64,000 nucleotides of DNA, from NCBI GenBank assembly GCA_011037195.1, contig JAAEAF010014536.1, forward strand, positions 50,311-114,310, read 5' to 3'. The notes under the pieces are model-generated. The model did not search any database and was not told the DNA's origin. It saw nothing but the letters and a program-made list of their open reading frames with translations. Positions 32,201 to 41,171 of the stretch are shown one piece after another. This stretch comes from Triatoma infestans (lineage: Eukaryota > Arthropoda > Insecta > Hemiptera > Reduviidae). The position numbers and the translations under genes were made by a program. The stretch's first letter is position 1; every line of letters starts with the position of its first letter.

Positions 32201-34362
32201 CTACCACTGCATCCGAAACGAAGGAATGCTCACAGACCAGATAAAATGTATTATTACTTTTAGTTGGATGATTTTTCAGAAAAAAATGATTTTAGAGAGA
32301 TTTTAAGTGTTTGTCGTTAAGTTTAAATTTCAACTGCACAAGCTTTATTGGTTTTGTCAGAGGGCGCTCCGCCCAATGCGCTTAGGTATAAAAGTTTAAC
32401 CCCTACCATTTTTTCTTTTATGGCCAGCCCAACTAAACATTGTAAACGTTGTTATTTTAAAGAAAATGTATTAGTTAAATTATATTAGTTGGAGTAGGGG
32501 AATGTCGTGTCAGTGTTTCACACCAGTTTTTTTTTTAATGTCCTCATTCCTTGGTTTAGTGGGTAGCGCAATTGCCTTTGGTGCGAGAATTCAGAGTTCG
32601 ATTTTTTTTTTTAAAAAAAATAAGTTTTTAAATATGAAAATTACGATCAAAGTTATTATCAATTTAAACTGTAGAATAAATTTTTTAATTGTAAATAAAT
32701 TGTACATGTATATCCATCCATATTATAAGAAATTTGTAAAAACATTAAAAAGATTGTGGCGTTTTATATTCAATTTCGAAATAATCAATAAAAATTCTCA
32801 CAGTAATATCGAATACGAATTTTACAATGTTAGTAAAAATAAAAAAATAAAAATTATTGATTTATCGGTATTATGTTTCTGGAAACAAGGATGTTTTATT
32901 TTTCTTTTTCTGTACATAAATTGATTGATGTACATTTTCTTAAGAATGCCTTTGATTAAATTGTTTTTTTAGCACTATAAAATAATTTCATCTAGTGCGC
33001 GATAGAGCGGGGCTTTTCCGATCTCAACATCTATTTCCGGTGAAAACTCAATTTTCGAAAATTTGACACGATCGTAATACTTCCTCTTACAGCAGTAAGA
33101 GAAAATACAAATAAAAATAAAAACTTGTATATTACATTTTAAAAATGTATAAAATATACAAACATATAGTCAACATAAATTTTTAGATCATAAAATGGCC
33201 CCTTTCGCACATCCATGTTATGGTACAACAGTTAATTATTATTAATTACTTTAAGCTTTTATTATTAGGCAATTATCTCAAGGTATTTGTAATGGTTCTT
33301 ATGAAACAAGGTAACGTTTTAAATAAGCTGCAACTAGAAACATGGTTTCAACGGTAATATAATCTTAAAAACCTTCATATTGTAACTCATTGTTGTTTTT
33401 TAATTCCTAGCTTAAAGGATAAGGCACTCAGATGTCAGAAAGCAGAGCACGATTATGCTGATATGCCTTGTGGTATTATGGATCAGTTCATATCTATAAT
33501 GGGTGAGAAAGGACGTGCACTTCTGCTCGACTGCAGGTTTTGTATTTATTTGTATATCCAATATATTTATTCATTAAATCAACAAAAAACTAAGCAAATT
33601 TTTATTTTAATATGTTGAATTATTTTAATTTAATTATGTTGATATAGGAGTATGGAAGTAACTATGGTTCCTTTACAATCTGACAGTGATGTAATACTTA
33701 TAACTAATTCTAATGTAAAGCATGAATTGTCATCATCTGAATATCCAGTAAGAAGGAAACAATGTGAACAAGCAGCAGAAATTTTGGGTGTAAAATCTTT
33801 GAGAGATGTAAATAATGAGAAGCTTGAAAGTTAGTATTTTAACATTTATTATGGGCGTAAAATATTGCATTCAATGAAATTTTTAATATGAAATATTCAT
33901 TATTATTGAATAGCATCACGTTACTTTACTGAAAATTAACTCTTTTGTTAGGCAACAAAAGTTCACTACCTGTAACTGTATACAAAAGAGCACGTCATGT
34001 GGTGTCAGAAATTGCTAGGACAACTCAAGCAGCACAGGCTCTTAAAATAAATGATTTTGCAACATTTGGAAAGCTCATGGTCGAGAGTCACAACTCCCTA
34101 AAGCAAGTTTATTATTATTTTATTTCTCTAGTGATTATAATTATAACTTTATGAATCAAGTCATTTGTTTTACCTTTCTTATTTCATTATTGTAAAAAAA
34201 GAAATGATTACTTGAGAAAATATTTTTGTTTCTTTGTAAAGGGATGATTATGAAGTTTCTTGCCCAGAACTAAATCAGTTAGTGTCAATAGCTATTGCTT
34301 GCGATGGTGTTTACGGATCAAGAATGACTGGAGGTGGTTTTGGTGGATGTACAGTTACTCTC
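21324..34362 (+). CDS. Galk: Galactokinase, seven exons, C-terminal exon not located
   Basis: Catalyses ATP-dependent phosphorylation of galactose to galactose-1-phosphate, first committed step of the cytosolic Leloir pathway. Exons: 21324-21488, 21952-22138, 23537-23669, 33411-33536, 33648-33829, 33952-34102, 34242-34362; phases agree at every junction and give 355 codons. Exon 1 carries the galactokinase signature [12 protein letters not shown] (residues 36-47). Exon 3 has the GHMP ATP-binding loop [10 protein letters not shown] (133-142). Exon 4 has MPCGIMDQ with Asp at 186, the same number as the catalytic Asp of the human enzyme. Exon 7 has the third GHMP motif [11 protein letters not shown]. 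Family members are about 390 residues, so roughly 35 C-terminal residues are missing. Intron 3 (9.7 kb) is full of TEs; intron 6 is GC-AG. The start is the ATG giving the usual ~35 residues before the signature. No frameshift or stop lies in the exons, so the gene looks live. Confidence 0.95.
21489..21951 (+). other. Galk intron 1
   Basis: GTAAGA donor to CTAG acceptor, AT-rich, no repeat recognised. Confidence 0.8.
22139..23536 (+). other. Galk intron 2, with an anonymous open region
   Basis: GTAATA donor to GATAG acceptor. 22480-23100 has higher GC than its surroundings and is open over 165 codons on plus and partly on minus, which suggests a TE fragment, but I recognise no domain in either strand. 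Confidence 0.5.
23945..24189 (+). repeat. tRNA-SINE, full length
   Basis: GGGAAGGGAAC..TAAGTGGTTAGCGTACTGG head, CCCGGGTTCAAGTCC box B, body CTGTCCGGAGGCCGGCAG, tail GCGCCTTAAAGTAAAAAAAA. In intron 3 of Galk. It is followed by GT and GA microsatellites (24240-24290). Confidence 0.9.
24500..25083 (+). mobile_element. 5' end of an LTR retrotransposon with gag start
   Basis: Sequence with an AATAAAG signal (24655) runs to AACTGGTGTCAGAAATGGGA, a primer-binding-site form common after insect 5' LTRs. A reading frame from ATG 24815 ([20 protein letters not shown]) hits one in-frame TAA at 24887 and continues in the same frame to 25084 with a charged, helical sequence. No second LTR is seen; the element is cut by the MITE at 25084. 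The LTR start near 24500 is a guess. Confidence 0.5.
25084..26568. mobile_element. MITE with TTA target duplication (PIF/Harbinger type), split by an R copy
   Basis: Inverted ends: CCTTACACTTTCATTCGGAA at left and its mirror (TTCCGAATGAAAGTGTAAGG) at right, flanked by TTA at 25081-25083 and 26569-26571. Inner parts repeat CAGAATGTCA-like words. TTA duplication plus G/C-rich termini is typical of PIF/Harbinger MITEs. No transposase inside; an R element (25355-26387) occupies the middle. Confidence 0.8.
25355..26387 (-). repeat. R repeat copy 2, full length with 13-bp target duplication
   Basis: 1033 bp flanked by TTTTCTTCATTTC (25342-25354 and 26388-26400). On the minus strand it starts CTTTCTCTTACTCCTAGTAA and ends GTGTGAGTGTTTCACACCA, a 6-bp hairpin. 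The inside has a head block, a CA microsatellite (26209-26244), then three related modules each ending near an ACTTCCGGT word. No protein domain. The long duplication implies reverse-transcription-primed insertion rather than cut-and-paste. Confidence 0.85.
27180..30400 (-). mobile_element. BEL/Pao retrotransposon relic
   Basis: Reading minus: a Gag zinc-knuckle region (30361-30089, [14 protein letters not shown]), a protease remnant at ~29970 ([12 protein letters not shown]), RT (~29700-29000, including [13 protein letters not shown]), RNase H (28940-28556, VYGFSDAS and [14 protein letters not shown]), integrase zinc domain (28290-28054, [14 protein letters not shown] ... CIKC), the integrase core with YSDNATNF (~27820), and the C-terminal domain (27509-27180, [21 protein letters not shown]). 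This is the BEL/Pao order. Many stops and frameshifts; no LTR pair identified. Located in intron 3 of Galk, antisense to it. Confidence 0.88.
30909..31690 (-). mobile_element. Jockey-type LINE, 5'-truncated
   Basis: Two open pieces on minus: 31670-31395 ([18 protein letters not shown]) and 31350-31063 ([30 protein letters not shown]), the C-terminal part of a Jockey-like reverse transcriptase. A frame break lies between them. The minus-strand 3' end has an A run (seen as T at 30911-30922). Confidence 0.85.
32020..32265 (+). repeat. R repeat copy 3 (head fragment)
   Basis: AAAAGGAAGTATTACAGTCATGTCAAATTTTCC, TTTTTAGCGAATGGTC, AACAAAATATCTAAAAAACG blocks in R order. In intron 3 of Galk. Confidence 0.7.
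32266..33410. other. Rest of Galk intron 3, with a small R head fragment
   Basis: A minus-strand R head fragment lies at ~33030-33108 (CCGGTGAAAACTC, ATACTTCCTCTTAC). The open frame at 32502-32924 is A/T-driven and shows no domain. Confidence 0.5.
34103..34241 (+). other. Galk intron 6 with a GC-AG splice pair
   Basis: Exon 6 ends ...CTA AA and is followed by GCAAGT; exon 7 begins after ...TTTGTAAAG with G GAT GAT. Joining them gives the frame-preserving Lys-Asp-Asp expected for galactokinases. There is no GT at or next to the required position. GCAAGT is the consensus form of the minor GC donor class, which U2 spliceosomes accept. Confidence 0.8.
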
Positions 34363-35060
34363 GTAAGTTTTCAGATTTGTTTGTGTTTTTTTTCGAACTA
34401 AACATGTGAAGAAAAGTATGGAAATATGATTTTTAGTCATATGGAAGTTAGTTAATTACTAACATGCTTTAAAGGGCCATGTATGCTTACATGGCTGCTG
34501 GCGTCAAGCACGATGCCAAAAAAACAACCACATGCAGTGGATTTATATTTATGTAATTATAAATTTATATGTAGCAGAGTATGTATAAAGTATTTTTTAA
34601 ACCAATTTTGAGAATGGTTTTTCTAGTTAATTTCATTTGTTTGGTAAAAGTAAAATTTACTTTTCTTTTTAAATGTTCTTAAACAGCAAAAGGTATTTTA
34701 TGGACTGAATTCAATATATGTGGGCTACTAAAGACTCGTAACTTAATGAAAATAAAATAATATCATTTTCGGACATAACTGAAATGTTTTAAAGAAATTT
34801 TATTTTATAGATTTTTAAAATTTTATTGATCTAAAACCATTAGAAAGACGGTCATTTCAGTTCCGTGATTTATATTGAAAACAGCATTTTTCCAAATCTC
34901 CCAAATCAGTTAGACTTTGTTTATTTTTCCCCGAATATTATATTGGTATGAGAACTGAAATCTGTGGAGGTAGGTTCGATTACTGAGAACTGCGGTATAT
35001 ATTTAAGAACTATTATCTGTACACTCCCGGTTTGCAACTTTTATTGAAATATTTCAGAAC
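34363..35060 (+). other. Sequence after Galk exon 7, no exon found
   Basis: Begins with a GTAAGT donor. No acceptor followed by a galactokinase C-terminus was seen. Confidence 0.4.
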
Positions 35061-35063
35061 TTT

Positions 35064-35067
35064 CTGC

Positions 35068-35113
<46 letters not shown>

Positions 35114-35157
35114 AGTCATAGAGAGAGAGAGAGAAAAGAGAAAACAGAGACTTGTCT

Positions 35158-35217
<60 letters not shown>
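35064..35217. repeat. Compound microsatellite CT-CA-GA-A
   Basis: (CT)n, (CA)n, (GA)n then a 58-base A run (35160-35217). The A run could be a retroposon tail or an assembly-sensitive homopolymer. Confidence 0.9.
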
Positions 35218-35220
<3 letters not shown>

Positions 35221-35744
35221 AAACCTCCCAAAAGATATCTAGAAACTCAATTTTAAAAAGACTGGACAATCACTCTTACATCTGTAAGAAAAAGTAAAAA
35301 ATTACCAAAAATCTAATTCAAACTTTATTGAGGGTTTAGCTGTAAAAAAAAAAATCTTATATCAAAAGTTTTGAAAATTATAAATTTTTCAAATTTTTTT
35401 ACAAACGTGAAATATTTCCTTTTCTAAAAAAAAAAAAAATCTAAAAAAGTAACTTTAGTTGTTTAACATACTATTTTATGTAACAAATATAAAGTCATAA
35501 TATGTTTATATACACATGTTTCTGAAATCATAACATTCAGGACAGTATACTGTCTTTTTTGTACTGAATTTTTGATAAGATATATAAAAAAATAGTTTCG
35601 AAATAAAATACTGAATTTTAAACACTGTTTTATTTAACTAAATTTAAAACCATATGTTGTATTACAGATGTTCCTAAAAGCCTAACATTCAAGAAAGTGT
35701 ACTGTAATTTCACAAGTAATAATAATAATAATAATAATAATAAC

Positions 35745-35845
35745 TGTAACGAGAGAACACTGTCCGGAGGTCGGCAGTGCTGAGAAGGTCAGGGCGCCAA
35801 TGACATAGATGTTGACACGCCTTAAGTTAAAAAAAAAAAAAATAA
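35745..35845 (+). repeat. tRNA-SINE, 5'-truncated
   Basis: CTGTAACGAGAGAACACTGTCC to GCCTTAAGTTAAAAAAAAA; follows an (AAT)n tract. Lacks the tRNA head. Confidence 0.85.
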
Positions 35846-37164
35846 TATACTAGTAATAAAAAAAAAATCATTAATAGACTAGTGCAGAAAATCTTGGGAT
35901 GAGAGACCATTTCTTCCTCGATCAGTGATCGATCCCAAGTTGTGCTTTATTTAGCCAGCATATGCTGCCCTTGCAATTATTCCAAAGTACTCAAAAATTC
36001 TTCTCCAATGCCTTATTTAAAGAGATTGAAAATGTAAGGATTACAGTTGAAAAAAAAATATCCGAAATCTAAAATTACGAATAACTACTGCTTAAATATA
36101 ACCACTACTTAATGAAATGGGAAAAAAACTACACTATAACAGCTAAATCTATCAGGCAGACAGAGCTGGGGTAAAAATAATGGGATCATTACCAAAATAC
36201 AAAAAAAATAGATAAAAGGAACCAAACCCGGTCGGTCAATCGATTCATTCAAAATTAATGTATTGCTACTTTTAAAAAGCGGGCATATTTTTATTATTTT
36301 TGGATTCTGACAATCGAGAAATATTTTTGCTTTCTAAAAAAAAAAAATATATGTTATTTCATTTCGGGCAGAAGCCATAAACTAAGGTCCGCCTTATCAT
36401 TTATTTTGGTTATTTAGTAATCCACCTGTCAACATCTTGATCAGTTTTAAATGTCAAGAGCTTTGGCTGGCTAAACAACCAGTCTCTAGCAACTTAATCT
36501 CAATTTATAACTTGGATAATTAATACATATCATCTTCTTATGTTTAAGTTAAAACAAAGCGCTGTAGACCGGTTAGTAAAACAATATTAAAAACAAAATA
36601 TGATGGAACCCCCACGTTTTTATATATGCATCAGCTTCGCAAGGCGCTAGGACATAAACACCTCTCCTTGAAGAAGAATTGATCAATAAATTGTTTGAAT
36701 GATTACTTAAATGAGTTTATGATTCTATTTTTTCTTACAGTTCAACTATAAGAAGAACTTTAGGTTCATTTAAAGTACATTTTTTGCCTTTTTTTTTTTT
36801 TTTTTTGGACTTAATCTGGATAATCCAACATTAATTTAATCTTTCAATGTAATTGTAAATATGTTAATAGTCTTATTTACTTATTTTAAAAGAAACAATT
36901 GCATTTAATTGATACTTAAATTTGTGTATGTACTTAAAAAAGAAATTGCATTTAAAAACAGGAATTTGAGTTTTTATTTCTAGTTGAATCCTAAATTTCA
37001 CTAAATCGTGATTAAAGTGCCAGTTTGATATGTGTTAAACTGCCAAAGTGTCAAAGAAAAGCAAAGTAGAACAAATTCTTTACTTATTAATACATTGAAA
37101 ATAAGGAGTTTAGAAATCATAAATTGTTTTTATTACTTTATCATTCCTCTGTTATTATCTATAG
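35846..37164. other. Non-coding, nothing recognised
   Basis: AT-rich with short T/A runs. A minor acceptor-like site at 36740 is not followed by galactokinase sequence. Confidence 0.4.
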
Positions 37165-37191
37165 ATCCTTGGTGGTGATGCTGGATATTAA
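37165..37191 (+). other. Possible terminal Galk micro-exon
   Basis: After a TCTATAG acceptor the sequence reads ILGGDAGY then stop in the phase left by exon 7, and AATAAA occurs ~150 bp downstream (37341), so a terminal exon plus short 3' UTR is possible. Joined directly to exon 7 it would give an enzyme ~27 residues shorter than usual, so a further exon between 34363 and 37164 would be expected; I could not find it. Low confidence. Confidence 0.25.
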
Positions 37192-38192
37192 GTAAGTTTT
37201 GATGATCATGAATTTTATTAGTTTTTATTAGTTAAATAAAACGAAATGTGGATTGTGGCTTTAGAATACAAAATTGTGCCGTGTGAATAATATTACAATT
37301 GAATAACCATAAATATGTACTTATGTTCCTTGTAATTCTCAATAAAAATAAATAAATCATTATTGTTGTCATTAGTTTAATAATTTATTCTAAAGCTGTT
37401 TTAGCTGAGAAAGCGTGGAAATTTTTGTGAATATCTTAATACCAAGATGTCATCTTGCATAAGTAGAGCAGAACTGACGTCGGCAGTTTCCAATAACTTA
37501 AATTTTATTTATATACTATTTTCACATATTCGATATACGATTTAGTGAATGATGAGACAAATCTGGTTGTGGACTTTTGAAAAAAGTTTCAGAAAAACAT
37601 TGCACACTCCAACTGAAAACAGGTATTCATCATAATTCATTAACAGGTTAACTGATATACTCATTATTCAAATTGTCCAAATACATCACATAATTTTGTT
37701 TAATTACTATGTAGAAAACATTTCTAATTAATATCGATTCTAGTTTAATAATTGTTTTGCTATTATTTCCGTATTTACTACAGTGAGTGAAAAATATACA
37801 CGTGAGTAATGTAAATAGTCACGAAAACCACTTTTAAAAAAATTATACCTTATAAACAATTATAGTTTACAAATAGAGATGTTCACAATTAAAGAGAAAA
37901 AATATCTTTATTTGCCTGAGAGCTTATTTCTTCACAAGTCCAGTATTTTTTTGCGGTATGTTTTTGGTGGTAATTGACGACTTTGCCTTAAACCCGGAAA
38001 TATTAATTTGTCATTAAATTATTTGCTTTTAATTTATAAAGTTTAATGGAATCTGTGCTATTATGTAATAGAGCGTTGCCTGACAACAACCCATTACCCA
38101 GAACACCGTAAAGTGGTTCAGCAGACCTCAAAACCAAGTATATTAGGTAAATACAATACTGTAGACAATGAGCTGAATCCAATGTATTCTTT

Positions 38193-38310
38193 TCTTTTTT
38201 TTAAATTTAAGGCGCTTCAACATCTATGGTCATTAGCGCCCGGAGCCTTCTTAGTGCACTGTCGGCCTCCGGACAGTGTTCTCTTACAGCACTAAGAGAA
38301 AGTAGAAGAG
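38193..38310 (-). repeat. tRNA-SINE fragment
   Basis: Tail and body part (TTTAAGGCGCTTCAACATC, GCGCCCGGAGCC, GGCCTCCGGACAGTG); head missing. Confidence 0.8.
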
Positions 38311-38475
38311 ATTTAAGGCGCATGAACATCTATGATCATATGCGCCCGGAGCCTTCTCGGTGCACTGGCGGCCTCCGAACATGTTCTCTCAATACAGACA
38401 TACAACATTGCCCATCACCGTACAGCGAGGTGTAGAGGCTCTTAGGAAGAGAAAATCTAAGGGTACAGTACAGCT
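38311..38475 (-). repeat. tRNA-SINE fragment, tandem with previous
   Basis: TTTAAGGCGCATGAACATC to GGCTCTTAGGAAGAGAAAATC, then a degraded head (GTACAGCTGG). Same strand and directly next to the previous copy. Confidence 0.8.
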
Positions 38476-39640
38476 GGGCAAGACCAATATTAGTTTGTTA
38501 TAATTAGAAATTAATATTCAACATATTCATGAATTTTACTTCCAATATCAAAACAATAGTGCCTCCAATAGAAACTGCTCCACTGTTCAATCCTTTAAAT
38601 TAGTACCAGTCTTTTTGAAACATGAAAAAGCGAACGAACGTTTTCTTTTGTTTTGTAAAATTAGATCTATATTTTGCCAGGGCATGGATTTAATTAATTT
38701 TTTGTAAAGGACATTGCAGACTCTGTAATAATCAGAATGGTGGTGTCCTTTGGTACTACATAGCAGCACATCCAGCACTGATCTGACTCCACTACTAGCT
38801 CCTTATGGTTCGCTGTTGCTGTAAGAGACTTTTCAAATTTGTTCTATATTTTTCAATTATTTTATATTATGTTCTTATTCATTACTTTGGACAAATTTTC
38901 AACCAGCGTGGCGCCTAGACCCGGTAATTTATTTATCAATTTCTATAATTTTATTTTGTTCTTTTTAATCTATTTTTGTTTTTCTGCTTGTTCACTTAAT
39001 TTTATTTTATTGTATTAATTCTCTTTCTTAGAAACCTTCCTAAGCCCGCCCACTTCCACGGTAGCTTAGCTGAGAGGTACTATTGTACACTAGCAAACTA
39101 GATTGAACTGTGGATGAGTTTCTATTAGATACACATTAATATTGTTTTATATTGGAAGTAAAACTCATAGATAGCTTGAATATCAATTTCTAACTATAAT
39201 AAATAATTAATACTGGTCTTGTGAAGAAATAAGCTCTCAGACAAATAAAGATATTTTTTCTCTTTAATTGTGAACATCTCTAATTGTAAACTATAACTGT
39301 TTTTAAGATTTAATTTTTTTAAAAGTGGTATCCGAGAACTACTGCATTACTCGCGTGTATCTTTTACATTCACTGTAGTAAATACGCAAAAATAGCAAAA
39401 CAATTATTACACCAGAATCGATATTAATTAGAAATGTTGACTAAAAAAATAATCATGTGGCGTATTTGGATAATTTGAATAATCAGTATGGCAGTCAATC
39501 TGTTAATGGATTAAGATGAATACCTGTTTTCAGTTGAAGTGTAAAATATTTTTCGGTATATCAAATATAAGAAAATAGCATATATAAAATTTAAGTTCTG
39601 TTTAATTTATTGGCAACTGACGACATTAGTTCAGTTAATG

Positions 39641-41171
39641 GCACCCTGGTATTAACCCTTCGGAGGTCGCGATATATCTGTCAGATACAAAGAGAATAGT
39701 GAATTGATACATATGACCTCCCTGTTGATACATAAATCCCCTCCATACGAAAATGGCAAAATTTTTTGTGTCAGTTGGGCAAACATGCTATGTAGTTGTA
39801 ATAGCTAAAATGAGTCTAGTTAAAATGTGAGAAAACTTATAGTATTTGTACTGACAACAAGAGAAAAATGTGTTCATGTTTTTCAACCAAGAAGATTATC
39901 AAAGTAAAAGCATCTGGTTGGATCTCTTTAAAAGAAGGGACGCCAAACCTGCGCGATCCAAAGCCTCAATGGGCGGTCCCCGTTTTGTAGGATCCCTTAC
40001 TGGGCATTATGGTTTATGGAGACACCTCGTGCCATACCACTATAGTAGGTCTGTGAGACAGAGGAGGAAATACCATTTATCTTATGATAGATTGCTTGGG
40101 CTGATGAAATTAGATTCAGGATCTTTGGTAGCAACAGGATATCTGTGGAAGAGCAAGGCCTATTTCCCTTTAAGGTTATCGTTCGATTGTTCGAACTGCG
40201 GTGAATCTTGGGTGGGCCAGACCTACTTTTGGATATTTTTCTAGACCTAGTTTGTTTTTATTTGGGGTAGGTTTTCCAGTAGGGGCTTTGGGTAGTGTAG
40301 TTTGATCCTATCCTACAGGAGAATAATAACAATAATTATTATTATTATTAGCAGATTTAGCCCCTTACTAGCAGATTTAAAGTCAGCTATTTCAACAACG
40401 TACTTTGATAAAGCAAGAGTTCAATAGTAATGGGAAAGAATGATTAATTTAGTAAATTTCTGTAGAGACGCTTGGAAATACCGGCTCTTTTTGATACGGG
40501 ATTATTAACTATTATTTCTTTGAATTATAATTGTTACGGTTCTAATTAAAGGAAATTTCAGATAAGAAAGAAGTATTAGATTAAAATCAGAAATAGCAAA
40601 CTGCTTGAACTATGATTTATTATTATTTTAATAAAATAACATGAAAATCATTATAAAATAAAATGAAAAATTTCAATTAAAAGAAATTCTATCTTTCTTG
40701 TATTAATTTCTTCTTAAAGTAAAATTTTTTTTTACATTACATTATGCTTTAGTCGATTAGTAAAGTACAGTCAACTATTATACAAAGAGAGATAACATGA
40801 TAACTTGATGATGGAGATGACATTTGGTATATTTTGTTATTTCTGTTTTGTTGTATAAAAATTATTCTTTTATTTATTACAAATCATATATTTATAATGA
40901 ACATAATATATTACGTGCCACGAACCTTAAAGGTGGTGATCGTGTGAGAAAGGAATTTATTTTTTATTGTTATATGCTTTAATAGTAAATTAAGACAAGC
41001 AATTTCATTACAAGACTCTTCAGAAAAAAGAAAACATACTTCTTTCCTTCAATCTAATTCACTATCAAAGCTTTGGTATTAATAATTTTCTATCCCCCAA
41101 AGCAATTGATCACAGTTTTGTTGCTATCTACAAACACATACACAAACAGATATATCACCAACAATATTTAA
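39641..41171. other. Intergenic between the convergent Galk and hexosaminidase genes
   Basis: TTAACCCTTCGGAGG at 39653 looks like a piggyBac-type end (TTAA + CCC) but no partner is seen. 39870-40244 is an open frame of 124 codons with more even composition than its surroundings and no domain I know. The remainder is AT-rich and should include the hexosaminidase 3' UTR. Confidence 0.4.

Larger units (their letters stand above)
37465..39640. mobile_element. Long-armed palindromic (fold-back) element
   Basis: The left arm (37465-37950 plus 38480-38600) and right arm (39085-39640) are inverted copies, e.g. GAACTGACGTCGGCAGTTTCC against the mirror of TTGGCAACTGACGACATTAG, and CACAATTAAAGAGAAAAAATA in both. 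The left arm is broken by ~530 bp (37951-38479) holding two SINE copies. The core (38600-39085) has no recognisable protein. Lies in the intergenic space between Galk and the hexosaminidase. Confidence 0.75.

Noticed and set aside
35054..35269. Open frame of 71 codons with a Phe run
   Set aside because: Translation of the 58-base A run and microsatellites.
36030..36118. Acceptor followed by LKKKYPKSKITNNYC as the last Galk exon
   Set aside because: Too short and no galactokinase C-terminal features; low-complexity Lys run.
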